64,000 bases of DNA from Plectosphaerella cucumerina (Eukaryota > Ascomycota > Sordariomycetes > Glomerellales > Plectosphaerellaceae): positions 1,054,001-1,118,000 of the forward strand of contig JAGPXD010000001.1 of NCBI GenBank assembly GCA_020746995.1. Reading direction: 5' to 3'. The translations under genes and the position numbers were made by a program. Positions 11,391-22,486 of the stretch are shown one piece after another. A model generated the notes under the pieces. It was not told the DNA's origin and did not search any database. It saw only the letters and a program-made list of their open reading frames with translations. Within the stretch, counting starts at the first letter, position 1. Each line of letters begins with the position of its first letter.

Positions 11391-14300
11391 ATGAACAGCC
11401 AACACCACCAAACATCGCATGAGCAGGAAAGCATCCCTGAGCAGCATGGAGCTCTCAAATACGCCACTGATCACCTCATTCGCTATATTCGAGATTATGA
11501 TGTCAGCAAGGACGTGGGGTTTCTCGATCAAGCTATAATTCACGGCCTAGCGTCGGTGAGCACTTGCAATCAGGACGCTGGCACAGACGACTATCACACC
11601 GCCGAAATATGTTTGCGATGGTATCTTCTCGGTATGGTTTATCTCAAGCGCTTCAAACACTCGCATCACCAGTCAGATCTTCACAAGGCCATCGCTAGCA
11701 TGGAATCTGCCATTGGCGTCCGACACGCTCCCGACATTCGCATGTGGCCCTCACTCACGGAACTGAAAAGCATGATATCCTCACGTCTTGCCTCACTCTT
11801 GACGGAGAGGTATGTCCTCAATAGAGAAGTGTCCGACCTGAACACCTCACTGTATATCTGCAAACAGCAAATCCCAATCGTTTCTGACGCGAGTGAGGAA
11901 TGTTGGATACAACAAGTGCGCACATACGCCCTTTCCGTCACGTACCTTTATGACTTGATGAAGGATGGCTCTGTTCTCACCGAAGCCATGGATTTTCTCG
12001 AGAACACCGTCAAGGTCCTCCGCGTCACAAATGATCGGAGTTCAACTTTAGCAGACCTTGGTCTGCTCACTGTCGGCTGTATTCTACTTAGAGCCGGCAG
12101 TCAGTACCAACAGTTCGAGGACATGTTGAAGCTGTTCAAGGAAAGCGCCCAGCTCCCAGGCCAGACGAAACACAACCAGATACGTTTCGCCCACTCTCAC
12201 TACCGTGGAAGCCGAAAAGTACACGAGGTGCTGGGTCGATCGTCCGCAATGGAGGAGTCGAAGAGCATCCTACGGCCTATCTTGAAACTCCGGCACGATC
12301 CAGCTGACACGTCGTTTAATCGAGTCGTCATCGACCTTTCACGCTGCCATTTGTTCACCTACCGCACACGAAAATGTATGGCAGATCTGGAAGAAGCCTT
12401 GATGCTGGCGAGATCCTTGGTGGCCATACCAACCACGACAGCCGAAGACAGCGAGGTGGAGGAGGACAGGATACTGGTACTAGCGGATTGTCTTCGCGAG
12501 CACTCAAACCACCGAGGCTTCGAAAACGATATTTCAGAGGCGATCCAGATCGTCGAGCGGGCGACGGAGTGTTTTCCCAGCGACGACATCATTACCGACC
12601 GCTTTCGAGAATCGCTGGTGGAGCTGTACTTGCTACGTTTCGAAAAGCAACGCAACTTTCAAGATCTAGACAAAGCCATTGATATTCAGAAACGGTTGTG
12701 CCAGGAAGAGAGTATCAGAGACTCCGCGCTACACACTATTGACCGACAACGCAGTCCTTCAGTATACGACCTCAATTTCTCCGACTTGCTTTTCATAAGA
12801 TACGGAGTAACAGGCCAACCCTGTGACCTCTTCGCATCCATTGAGCTCGGGAAAATTTTCCTAGCTGGTGGCACTTCTCTCCCGCATGATAAGGACTATC
12901 TGGCGGTCTGTCACAACCTTATTCCGAAACTGGTCGAGGCAGCGTTCGTGACAAGAGATGTGAGATATGGCGAGAGAGCTTTACACTACGCAGATGAAGC
13001 TCTCAATAAAGCCCAAGAGATTGGTTGCGAGGACCAGATCATTTTGGCTTCGTTGTTGAACTTTCGAGGCATGACGAGAACCTTTCTGTCGACACGGGGA
13101 CCGAGAGAGGAAGTCGATCTTTTGCGATTGGCGACGACAGACTTCCAGAAAGCTCTCGACATTTCACCGGCTGCGCACACCGCAAGGAGTGTTATTCATC
13201 TCAGACTGGCAGAAGCTCGGCAGCTTCTCTCTGAAGTCACGAATGAGACATCTCATCTCGAAGCTTCTCTCGAGGCCCTGAGAGACGCGATGGCTGGGAT
13301 CAACTCAGCTGATACACTTCGACAAGTGACTGTTCCCAGAGCTGCTGGGGACATTCTCAGAACTCTTGCGAGACATGTGTCCGAGGAGCGCTCTGATCTC
13401 GCGTTTTCAGAGTCAGCCAGGATGTATGCAAAGGCTTGGAGTTTCAAAAAGGAGACTCCAATTGAGCGTCTCAGGGCAGCAAGGCTCGCGCTCGTCACCT
13501 ATCCGCCGTCGGCTATCGAGGAATCAACTGTGTTGGGCATGGACGTGGTCGACTCTCTACCAGAACTCAACATCGGACAGATCAGCCGCTCAGGCCAGGA
13601 GTACATTCTCTCGTCATTGTCCGGAATCATCAGCGTCGTATGCTGCAACCTGCTCAAGAAAGGACGGTTGGCAGATGCTCTTTCTGTCCTGGAAAGAGGG
13701 CGCAGCGTCATCATCAGTCAACTCGTCGACAGGCACGACGATGTGCATCGCCTGCGGGAAACCCACGAACGACTGGCCACAAGACACTCAACCTTGTCGA
13801 CTCAGATAAACGGGCTTCAGCTCTCCAAGTTCCTCACGGATGAGTTCTCAGACAAGATGCATGATACGAGTCGGCTTTTTCTACAAGATCGATACGATGA
13901 TTGTGTCAAAGAGATCAGGGGCATCCCGGGGTTTGAGAGTTTCCTCCGCGGTCAGCCTCCAGATGAACTGCAACCAGCCACAGAGTCATGTTTCACCGTT
14001 GTGGTAAACATCTCACAGCGGGGAAGTGCGGTTATCATTCTATCCCATGGCAGTGTTCAACACATCGATCTCCCTCGTTTGACGTACGAGGAAGCCGAGA
14101 CATGGCTGAAGAAGACCCTGGATGGGCCCAGCGCGATGCATCGGAGTCGCAACAAGGACTTTACCAAGTTTCTGAAGTGGCTGTGGATTTTCGGAATCAA
14201 AGAAGTCTTAGATGAGATCGACAAGCTCCACCACGACAAGTCGGTACTGCCACGAGTCTGGTGGATTGGATCCGGTCTCGCCGGCTCCATGCCTTTCCAT

Positions 14301-15083
14301 GCAGCAGGAACACACACGGTCGGGGCAGATCTCGCAAGGGACAGCACCTTGCTGCGCTGCGTCTCATCGTACACGCCCTCCATCAAGATTCTTAGACGGG
14401 GCTTGCAAAGGCTGCGAGCAGCAAGCGCCGGCTCGGGTGCCGGGAGCGGCAAGATGCTTCTCGTGTCCATGCCGGAGACACCAGACGCCAACATTCTCCG
14501 AGGCGTTGTGGAAGAGGCGGACGAAATCGCCAAGATTGTGACTACTGCGATGACAGCCGAACATCTCTGTATGCCAAGCGTCAACCAGGTCCTCAGCAGA
14601 TTAGGGGATGCTTCCATCATCCACTTCGCGTGCCACGGGAAAGCAGCCGACTCCCCGTCCGAGAGCAGCCTGATTCTCTGCCGCAACACACGTCCATCTG
14701 GGGAGCCAGCCGTCCTGGAGCAAGACCACTTGACAGTCGGCGCACTGGCGTCTGTCCATCACGAAAAGGCTCGTCTCGCATACCTATCGGCGTGTTCAAC
14801 CGCTCAAAACAAGAGCAGACAGCTTGCCGACGAGGTCATCCATATCGTGAGCAGCTTCCAGGCGGCCAACTTTCCCTCAGTGGTTGGCTGCTTCTGGCCG
14901 GCCAACGACGCGGTCTCCAAGGAAGTGGCTGCGAACTTCTACGACGAGCTTCTCAGCGATGGTGAACCAAAGTGGGAGGAGGGCGCGGTGGCGCTGGCGT
15001 TGCATTCGGCAGTGATGAAGGCGCGGGATAGCAACAGGAAGGCACCGCTGAACTGGGCGCCGTATGTTCACTTTGGGTGCTAG
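11391..15083 (+). CDS. TPR-CHAT caspase-like protease
   Basis: Intronless gene for 1,230 aa. The first ~850 residues are helical and repetitive, with recurring patterns such as DLEEALMLARSLV, DISEAIQIVERATECF and DLDKAIDIQKRL. These are typical of the TPR-like repeats that precede fungal CHAT domains. The C-terminal ~350 residues form a CHAT domain (caspase HetF associated with TPRs). It contains IIHFACHGKA with the presumed catalytic His1082, LAYLSACSTAQ with the presumed catalytic Cys1135, then VVGCFWPANDAVSKEVAANFY and a C-terminal WAPYVHFG. The His/Cys pair is intact, so an active cysteine peptidase is expected. The repeats probably sense a ligand or partner. In other systems CHAT proteases cleave effector proteins, including gasdermins. 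The head-to-head 285-aa gene is the natural substrate candidate. Confidence 0.93.
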   Translation: MNSQHHQTSHEQESIPEQHGALKYATDHLIRYIRDYDVSKDVGFLDQAIIHGLASVSTCNQDAGTDDYHTAEICLRWYLLGMVYLKRFKHSHHQSDLHKAIASMESAIGVRHAPDIRMWPSLTELKSMISSRLASLLTERYVLNREVSDLNTSLYICKQQIPIVSDASEECWIQQVRTYALSVTYLYDLMKDGSVLTEAMDFLENTVKVLRVTNDRSSTLADLGLLTVGCILLRAGSQYQQFEDMLKLFKESAQLPGQTKHNQIRFAHSHYRGSRKVHEVLGRSSAMEESKSILRPILKLRHDPADTSFNRVVIDLSRCHLFTYRTRKCMADLEEALMLARSLVAIPTTTAEDSEVEEDRILVLADCLREHSNHRGFENDISEAIQIVERATECFPSDDIITDRFRESLVELYLLRFEKQRNFQDLDKAIDIQKRLCQEESIRDSALHTIDRQRSPSVYDLNFSDLLFIRYGVTGQPCDLFASIELGKIFLAGGTSLPHDKDYLAVCHNLIPKLVEAAFVTRDVRYGERALHYADEALNKAQEIGCEDQIILASLLNFRGMTRTFLSTRGPREEVDLLRLATTDFQKALDISPAAHTARSVIHLRLAEARQLLSEVTNETSHLEASLEALRDAMAGINSADTLRQVTVPRAAGDILRTLARHVSEERSDLAFSESARMYAKAWSFKKETPIERLRAARLALVTYPPSAIEESTVLGMDVVDSLPELNIGQISRSGQEYILSSLSGIISVVCCNLLKKGRLADALSVLERGRSVIISQLVDRHDDVHRLRETHERLATRHSTLSTQINGLQLSKFLTDEFSDKMHDTSRLFLQDRYDDCVKEIRGIPGFESFLRGQPPDELQPATESCFTVVVNISQRGSAVIILSHGSVQHIDLPRLTYEEAETWLKKTLDGPSAMHRSRNKDFTKFLKWLWIFGIKEVLDEIDKLHHDKSVLPRVWWIGSGLAGSMPFHAAGTHTVGADLARDSTLLRCVSSYTPSIKILRRGLQRLRAASAGSGAGSGKMLLVSMPETPDANILRGVVEEADEIAKIVTTAMTAEHLCMPSVNQVLSRLGDASIIHFACHGKAADSPSESSLILCRNTRPSGEPAVLEQDHLTVGALASVHHEKARLAYLSACSTAQNKSRQLADEVIHIVSSFQAANFPSVVGCFWPANDAVSKEVAANFYDELLSDGEPKWEEGAVALALHSAVMKARDSNRKAPLNWAPYVHFGC

Positions 15084-15479
15084 GGCTTTCTTCTTGTTCC
15101 ATGTCGGGTCGCTGGTGTTTGGCGTTGGGGTTTCTGGGTTGGATAGAAAGTGACTGTTGATGATCGTCCGCTAGGACAGAGGTACTTAGACAGCCCAGTG
15201 TGGGTACACCGGGAATAAGTTCCGTCCTAAGCCACTTTTAGCCACCCCTCCGTCGACGTCACAAGCAAGACGAGACAAGCTCCAGCTCAACACAACATTC
15301 CGTGCGACGCCGCAACGCCCCGACCAGCCTTTGCCCTCCGCTCCTCATCACCGATCCCAACCACCTGACCTCGCCTCCATCACCTGACGGCGTTGTCTTC
15401 CACCGTTGAATTGAGTCTCTCCCTTATCCACGCCGACGCTCTATCATGCTCCATCTCGTCCCACCGAGAGCCCTGCGCC
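15084..15479. other. Intergenic, CHAT gene 3' flank and patatin gene promoter
   Basis: No coding signal. The right half is rich in ACAAG/CAACAC/CCTCC pyrimidine-A patches typical of a fungal 5' leader. The frame of the next gene is open upstream to about 15393 but has no ATG there. Confidence 0.4.
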
Positions 15480-17911
15480 ATGGCTGAAGCACCCAACGCC
15501 ATCTACGGCTTCCCGCCGGAAGCCTTCGACACCTCCAAACTCCCCGACTACGACACCGTCTTCGTCAGCGACGCCGACATTGAGGCGTTCATCGCCGCCC
15601 TCCACGCCCCCGACCCGCTACAGAGTCCCGTCGAGGACACGACGTCGCTCCGGTCCCCTACGAGGAGCTTCAGCTTCTTCGATGTCACGAAACGAGACTC
15701 CCAGTCCATCCACCGCGAAGAATCCGAACCCAATGCCGTCGCCGCTGCCGCTGCCGCCCAGACTGGCGACATTGTCGCGCCCCCCAGCCGGGCCTCGAGC
15801 AACAATGCCCGCGTGCACTCTCCGACTCCTATCCAGCATAGCAACAGCAACATGTTCATCACGGCCCAGAACGACTGGGCCCCCGTCAACGAGCGGGTAC
15901 ACAAGCGCGGCAGGCGGCGCAATGGGCGAGCCAAGGGCGCTGCCACGGCGCTGCTTGGCACCCGCACAAAGGACGAGACGCGTGAGGGCTACCTGTACGT
16001 GCTGCTCAAGTGGCCCATGCTGTTCTTCGTCGTCGCCTGGCTAGCCGGCCTCGCCATGACGTACCTCTACACACGACTCTACATCTGGGTGTATGAGCAC
16101 TTCATCACCTGGCGCGGCCGCCGCCAGCAGCTGCGCATGGAGCTGCGCAAGACGAATAACTACCGGGACTGGGTGTCCGCCGCCCGCGAGCTCGATGATT
16201 ACCTGGGCCGCCAGCGCTGGAAGGAGGAGAATGACTTTGCGTACTACGACTCCAAGACGGTGCGCCGCGTATGGGAGCAGCTGCGCAAGTGCCGTCTTCG
16301 CGCCGAGGCTGTCGAGAGAGGCGAGCCTGATGGTGGCAGCGGTGCCGGGAGTGACGAGGCCGAGATTGACCGCGTCAAGGGGAGGAAGACAGAGGCGAAG
16401 GACAAGCCCAAGGCTGTTGAGGAGCTCAAGGCTTTGCTGCAGGCGTGCGTCAAGAATAACTTTGTTGGCGTGGAGAACCCGAGGCTGTATAGCCAGACGT
16501 ACTATGGCACGAAGAACTTGGTGCAGAATTTTGTGGACGAGGGTAGGTGCCCTTTCTTCTCGTTCAGGAGATTGAATACTGACAAGACGCAGTTGAGAAG
16601 AGCATCAAGTTCCTCCTGGACACCAAACAGCTCTCGATGGAGGAGAAGCGCACCGCCTTCAAGGGCATGCACGCCAACTATGGCCGTACGGCGCTGTGTC
16701 TTTCCGGCGGCGCGGCCTTTGCATACTATCACTTTGGTGTCGTCAAGGCATTGCTCGAGGCCGACTTCCTCCCCGATGTTATCACGGGGACGAGTGGCGG
16801 TGCGCTGGTAGCGGCTCTCGTGGCGACGCGCACCGATGAAGAGCTGAAGCAGCTCTTGGTGCCGGCGCTGGCGGGACGCATCACGGCCTGCAGCGAGTCC
16901 ATGACGACGTGGGTGCGGCGGTGGTGGAAGACGGGTGCGCGCTTCGACTCGGTCACTTGGGCTCGCGACTGCAGCTGGTGGACACACGGGTCAATGACGT
17001 TCCGCGAGGCGTACGAGCGGACAGGCCGTATCCTGAACGTCTCGTGCGTGCCAGCCGACCCTCATTCGCCGACCATCCTGTGCAACTACCTGACGAGCCC
17101 CGACTGCGTCATCTGGTCGGCTGTCATCGCCTCGGCCGCCGTCCCCGGCATCCTCAACCCCGTGGTACTTATGATGAAGCAGCGCGACGGCACCTTGGCG
17201 CCTTACTCGTTCGGCCACAAGTGGAAGGATGGCAGCCTTCGCACCGACATCCCCATCAAGGCTCTCAACCTTCACTTCAACGTCAACTTCACCATTGTCT
17301 CTCAAGTCAACCCACACATCAACCTCTTCTTCTTCTCCTCGCGCGGCTCCGTCGGCCACCCTGTCACGCACCGCAAGGGCAAGGGCTGGCGCGGTGGCTA
17401 CGTCATGTCTGCCGTGGAGAACTACCTCAAGCTCGACATGACAAAGTGGCTCAAGTTCATTCGGCACGCCGAGCTCCTCCCCCGCCCGCTGGGGCAGGAC
17501 TGGTCCCAGCTGTTCCTGCAGCAATTTAGCGGCACCATCACCATTTGGCCCAAGACGGAGGCTTCGGACTTTTGGCACATCCTCTCGGACCCAGAGCCGG
17601 CAAGGCTGGCGCGGATGCTGCACGAGGGACAGCAGAGGGGGTTCCCTATCATCAAGTTTGTGGGGAACAGGCTCAAGGCGGAGAGGTTGATTGAGCGGGG
17701 GAGAAGGGAGACGAGGCCGTGGGTGAGGAGGGGGAGTATTGAGACGATACTTAGTGAGGATGATTTGCGGAGTTTGCTTAGGGGGACGGATGCAGACGAG
17801 GAGACGACCGACGGGGAGGTCACCACGCTGGTGGAGAATGATGTTGCTGTGACAGATGATGAGGAGGAGGAAGAGGAGGGAGAGGGGGTTGAGATGAGGA
17901 AAAAGATGTGA
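15480..17911 (+). CDS. Patatin-like serine lipase, TGL3/4/5 type
   Basis: Two exons, 15480-16542 and 16593-17911, encode 793 aa. The 50-nt intron has a GTAGGT donor and a TACTGAC branch site. Residues 1-170 are low-complexity. A hydrophobic segment at about 179-205 (MLFFVVAWLAGLAMTYLYTRLY) suggests membrane or lipid-droplet attachment. The region around 250-390 resembles the DUF3336 part found before patatin domains in fungal triacylglycerol lipases. The patatin domain has LCLSGGAAFAYYHFGVVKAL (oxyanion hole), GTSGG with nucleophile Ser422, and DGSLRTD with catalytic Asp567. The C-terminus is acidic. The family hydrolyses triacylglycerol or phospholipid, as in yeast Tgl3/4/5, so this enzyme probably acts in lipid-droplet mobilisation. 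Catalytic residues are intact. The start is the first ATG of the frame. Confidence 0.93.
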
Positions 17912-18753
17912 AGGGGTGGTTTTTGGTTTGTGGGGGGAGAGCATGGCGTTTTAGAGCGATGCATCATGGGCGTGATGGTGTCTATTTGGACGCGACTGTC
18001 AGTATAATTGAAGAGTCAAGCGTTAAGAAGAAGTCCTCATATTGTCTTGCTCGTTGCAACTCGTGTATTTTTGGCTGTATCACTTCCTGGGTTCCAGGTT
18101 GGGAGCGATACCCAGAGCATGGGCTGATCTCCAGGCAGGCCGCGCCATCACAAGCCATATTGTCCGGGGCTGTCATCCCCCAGTCTGCAATAGAGAAGGG
18201 CAGGTGGCACGATATCAGCATTTTCAGGCAATGAAGAGAGGCAGTCAGTGATGCGGAAAGTGGTGTTCCGTCGGCACGGAAGCCAGACAGGCACCTTTTG
18301 CATATGCATTCAATCTGTGACCTAGAAGATGAGGCAGATCTCCAAAAGCAGTAGGCAGCGTCGAAATCGTTTTTGGTGTTTACCTACTAGCTCTGATGCC
18401 CGCTCCTTCCGTTGCACTCCACCGGCCTGACATGCTGCCCGCTCCTGCCTCCCCAATTCACTTCACGCCACCAGTCTTGAAACCCACCCAACAACTTGCT
18501 CATTGTTTTCTTCTACCCTCTCTCCAAGGCAACTGCAAGTTCTCGACCTCTCAACTGCCACACCAACCTAAGACACCGGCCTGCCTTGAAGAATCGCAAA
18601 AACCTACCACCGTCCTTGGCTCGAGTTGTCGAGGCGCAACCACCTCCTTCTTGCCTGTATCTTCAGTACGGATGCACGGCGCATCAAAAAGACAGACCAG
18701 ATTCCCCATGCCGCCAGCCTACGCCACATGCCACATCATTCCCGACCGCGACA
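17912..18753. other. Intergenic, patatin 3' flank and leader of the KEN-motif gene
   Basis: No supported gene. From about 18,390 the plus strand is pyrimidine-rich with CACC/CAAC repeats and looks like a promoter and transcribed leader. Open frames here have no recognisable product. Confidence 0.4.
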
Positions 18754-19598
18754 ATGAACCGCATGAGAGATCCTCGCCTCCACGAGGACCAAATCCGCCG
18801 CATACATGATCAAGCCGACCTGCTCGACCTACTCTGGGACGAGGACAAGGAGAACATCCACCCTCTAGCGATGCTGGAAACACGTACGTCTTCAACCCAT
18901 TGTCTGGCTTCATCGCTGACGGCATTGCAGTTGCGAACGTCAACAACCGCCGCACACCCGCCCACATCCGCGACCCCAACAGCCCCGAGCTCGGTACAGC
19001 CCGTGTCGGGTTTGCGTCACGCTTCGAGGAGCTGGAGATCCAGAACGAGGGCCCACCGGAGTCTCTGAGGCCCTTTGCAAATACCCAACCCCACTACTAC
19101 CAGGGCTACGAGAGGCCCTTCCGCAACGCAGACGGCGAGGACCCCTTTCCCCGGGCGACGCGTGGTTCCCGCCCTAGGGGCCAAGCGGAAGAGCCGGACG
19201 ACAACTGGGAGATCTTTGTGGATGAGAGAGATAGGGAGCGACATTACTTCCACTACTCTAGCGACGAAGTGAGCCTCGACGAAGCCGTTGAGGAGGATGA
19301 GGAGGAGGATGAGTCGCATGCGCAGGATGTTGAACTTCCGCCCCACGCCTTGACCACCTTGACAGAGGCCCACACGCCCGAGCCGTGGATGCCAGAGTCT
19401 AGGACTTCCTCCCTAGAGCCGGAGCCAGAGTTGCCTCCGATGCAGACGAACCGACGCCTGGTGCCGTCCCTTTCAGAGGGAACACTCCTCGCTCCCCGAC
19501 CCATCGCGCGGATGAGGCGCCAGAGGGGCTCGAGGGGGCTTAGAGAGCAGGCGAGGATGGAAATTCTGCGGAGGAATGAAGTCAACTCCGAGTCTTGA
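18754..19598 (+). CDS. Unknown protein with an N-terminal KEN motif
   Basis: Two exons, 18754-18883 and 18931-19598, joined by a 47-nt intron (GTACGT donor, GCTGAC branch, GCAG acceptor) give 265 aa. I do not recognise a family. The N-terminus is helical and acidic and contains WDEDKENIHPL at residues 28-38. Its KEN tripeptide (32-34), followed by a proline, resembles degrons read by the anaphase-promoting complex. A conserved-looking middle (RTPAHIRDPNSPELG, then GFASRFEELEIQNEG) is followed by an acidic block and a basic Arg-rich C-terminus. There is no signal peptide or membrane segment. The splice makes one continuous frame from ATG to stop, which supports a real gene. Any cell-cycle role is speculation. 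Confidence 0.75.
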
Positions 19599-20213
19599 GG
19601 TGGTGGCCTAGGATTTGCTTCGAGATGTGTGTTGCTAGAAAGTGTATGAGTAGCGCGGAACAAGAAGCGGGCGTTTGAATTCAGGGGTTCACCAGCCACA
19701 ACCTCGATTCATGATTCTGTGAGCAGCCACAAAGGTCCACGGGTTTCGAGATGTGACCATGCTATCACCACCAACACGAGCGGTCGACTTTGTCCCTGTT
19801 CAATATGAAAAGCTTTGATTCAACAGAGTCCGAAAAGCTAAAGATTGTAACAACAAAACCTCAGACCCCGGACCCAAACCCCAGCCCAGACTCAAACACA
19901 AGAATCAAGCCACGGCGACGTCTCCAGAACCAAAGCTGAGTGCTCACTGCTTAGATAATAAGGTTTGGGTGCCCGGACCCCACCACCGCCCCAGCGCCCA
20001 CGTCTAGGCGCGACCAAGGGAAGGACAGATTTCCACTGCCGGCGCTGCCCCTTCCGTCACAGCACACACCCGCCTTTCCCTTGCCGGCTTAGCTAAGACT
20101 TGGTTCGAGCAGCCCGCCCGCGCTCTTAATATTTCCAACGAGGCCACAGTTGCGTTGCGCATGCGACAGACCACCAACCGTACAACAGCTCGTCACCCAA
20201 CGCCGCCGCCACG
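19599..20213. other. Intergenic, promoter region of SEC63
   Basis: No coding signal. An A-rich and CA-rich stretch at about 19,800-19,910 is followed by a GC-rich proximal region. The leader next to the SEC63 ATG is rich in CAACCG/CGCCGCC. Confidence 0.4.
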
Positions 20214-22486
20214 ATGAGCAGCGAGTACTCCTACGACGAGCAGGTGAGATCCCTCAGATCCTTGCCGGCGCTGCTGCTGCTGCTGTCCACCCCTGCTGCC
20301 CTCCCGCTGACCATGACTTCCAGGGACAATTCTTCCCTGTCTTCGTCCTCACGCTCACTGGGCTCGTCACACTCCCTCTGACCTACACCCTTCTCTTCCC
20401 GACAAAGGACATTGAGGCCAAGGCGCCGCGGATCAAGTCCGACTTCAAGCCCAAGGATGCCAACCTAATCCAGGCGCAGCGGAATGCGCAGAAGAGGAGG
20501 CAGCGGAGGGTCACCCGCGCCATCTTCGTCCTGGCCGGATGGGCCCTCATGGCCGGCATGGTCTACCTGATCATTAACACCCAGCGAACTGTTCCCAAGA
20601 TCTGGAACCCCTACGACATTCTCGGCATCTCCGAGGTAGGCCTCCGTATCCCCCTTCCCCTCGACCATCCCCACTGACCCGTTCCCCGCAGACCGCAGAC
20701 GAGAAGACCATCAAGAAGACGTACAAGAACCTGTCCCGACGCCTGCACCCCGACAAGGTCAAGCCCGACCCCGCCAAAAACGAGACCATCGAATCCCTCA
20801 ACAATGTCTACGTCGAGATCTCAAAGGCATACCAGGCCCTCACCGACGAGGAGGTCCGCAACAACTTCATTCAGTTCGGCCACCCCGACGGCAAGCAGAG
20901 CTTCAGCATCGGAATCGCCCTCCCCAAGTGGGTCGTCTCCGACGGCAACGGCAAATACGTCGTCCTCCTCTACACACTCCTCCTGGGCGTCACCCTGCCC
21001 TACCTCGTCGGCTCGTGGTGGTACGGAACCTTGAGGATGTCCAAGGAGGGCGTCCTCATGGAGAGCGCCAACAACCTGTTCCGCGCGTACGAGGACGGCA
21101 TCGAGGTCGGCGATATCATCACCGCTCTGAGCTCGGGCAAGGAGTTTGAAAAGTCATTCAAGGGCAACAAGGCCGATTCCGGACTCGCTAAGGTTGAGTC
21201 CCGCATCGCAGATGTTGGCATGTCCACAAAGGCCAAGCACGCGCTCGAGGACCTCGACAGCGGCGTCCGCCGCAAGGCTCTGGCGCTCCTCTGGGCTTAC
21301 CTTGGTCGCGTCGAGCTCGACGACGACGCTCTCGACTCGGCAAAGTACGAGGTCGCCCCCATCGCCCACGCACTCAACCGCTCCTTCTCTACCATCGCCC
21401 AGGCCTTTGGCAACACGGGCCCCATTATCGGCTCTTTCCTCGCCAACCAGCACCTCGTCCAGGCCATGGTGCCCAAGTCTTCGCCCCTCCTCCAGCTTCC
21501 TTACTTCACCCCCGCCGTCGTCCGCTCCGTTGACGGTGACGCCAAGACGCACGTGACGATGCAGCAGTTCATGGACCTGCCCGACGCCCAGAGGCGGCAT
21601 GTCGCCGTCGGCAAGGGCCTGCTCACCGACGCTCAGTACAAGGAGGCCATTAGCGTGGCCAAGCAGCTGCCCAACCTTCGTGTTGCCAAGGCCTTCTTCA
21701 AGGTCACCGGCGAACGCTTCATCATCCCCTCGTCTCTCGTTACGTTTGTCGTCAAGGGCCGCTTCATCCCCCCTGGCAGCGAGAACATCCCCCCCGTCGA
21801 TGAGCTGGACCTCGAGGACGTCGATCCCGCCGAGGACGATATGGAGGCCTACTCCGGCCGCAAGAAGGCCATCGTCAAGGGACCCGACGGCAAGCCCGTT
21901 GCCGTCGAGCAGAAGAACGTCCTGCCCCCTCTCGCCCACGCCCCCTACTTCGCCCGCGACCACGCCCCCCGCTGGTCCGTCTTCCTTACCGATTCCAAGC
22001 AGGGCAAGATGGCCGTGCCTCCCTTCCACTTCCACGAGTTCGACCAGCCCATCTTCGACGACCAGGGCAAGCCCACCTTCAACATGCAGACCCTCAAGGC
22101 CCAGTTCGCTGCGCCGCCACAGCCCGGCCACTACACCTTTGTCATGCACCTCGTCAACGACAGCTACGTCGGCTTCGACACCAAGATGGAGGTCACCCTG
22201 GTGGTCGAGGACGCAAGCAGGGCCGCCACCATGGCCGCCGAGGATGAGATTAGCGAGCCGGAGGAGGGTAAGTTCAAGAAGCTCGTTCCCTGTCATCAAA
22301 TACACACGCTGACCCGACACAGATTCCCTAGCCGGCCAGATGAGCGCGCTCAAGGGTGGCTCGGTGCCCGGCACCACCAAGCCGCGGAGGAAGGCGGAGG
22401 AGGAGTCGGACGACGAGAGCGGCACGGACGACGACGAGGCGGACGATACGAGCGACACAAACACCGACACGGAGGACGAGTCTTGA
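20214..22486 (+). CDS. sec63: SEC63, ER translocon J-protein
   Basis: Subunit of the SEC61/SEC62/SEC63 post-translational translocon. Its luminal J domain recruits the Hsp70 BiP/Kar2. Four exons (20214-20243, 20324-20635, 20692-22267, 22323-22486) give 693 aa, normal for fungi. Membrane segments lie at about 14-36, 75-97 and 200-222. The J domain lies between the second and third, with HPD at residues 133-135. Two Sec63-type regions follow, with the family pattern of helical part then beta-rich part (TGERFIIPSSLVTFVVKGRF, and GHYTFVMHLVNDSYVGFD). The C-terminus is a strongly acidic tail (ESDDESGTDDDEADD) split off by the last intron; acidic tails of Sec63 bind Sec62. Reading through the last intron would replace this tail, so splicing is required. 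Confidence 0.96.

Noticed and set aside
15393..15479. Longer N-terminus for the patatin-like lipase
   Set aside because: The upstream frame has no ATG; the first ATG is at 15480 and the added residues look like leader sequence.
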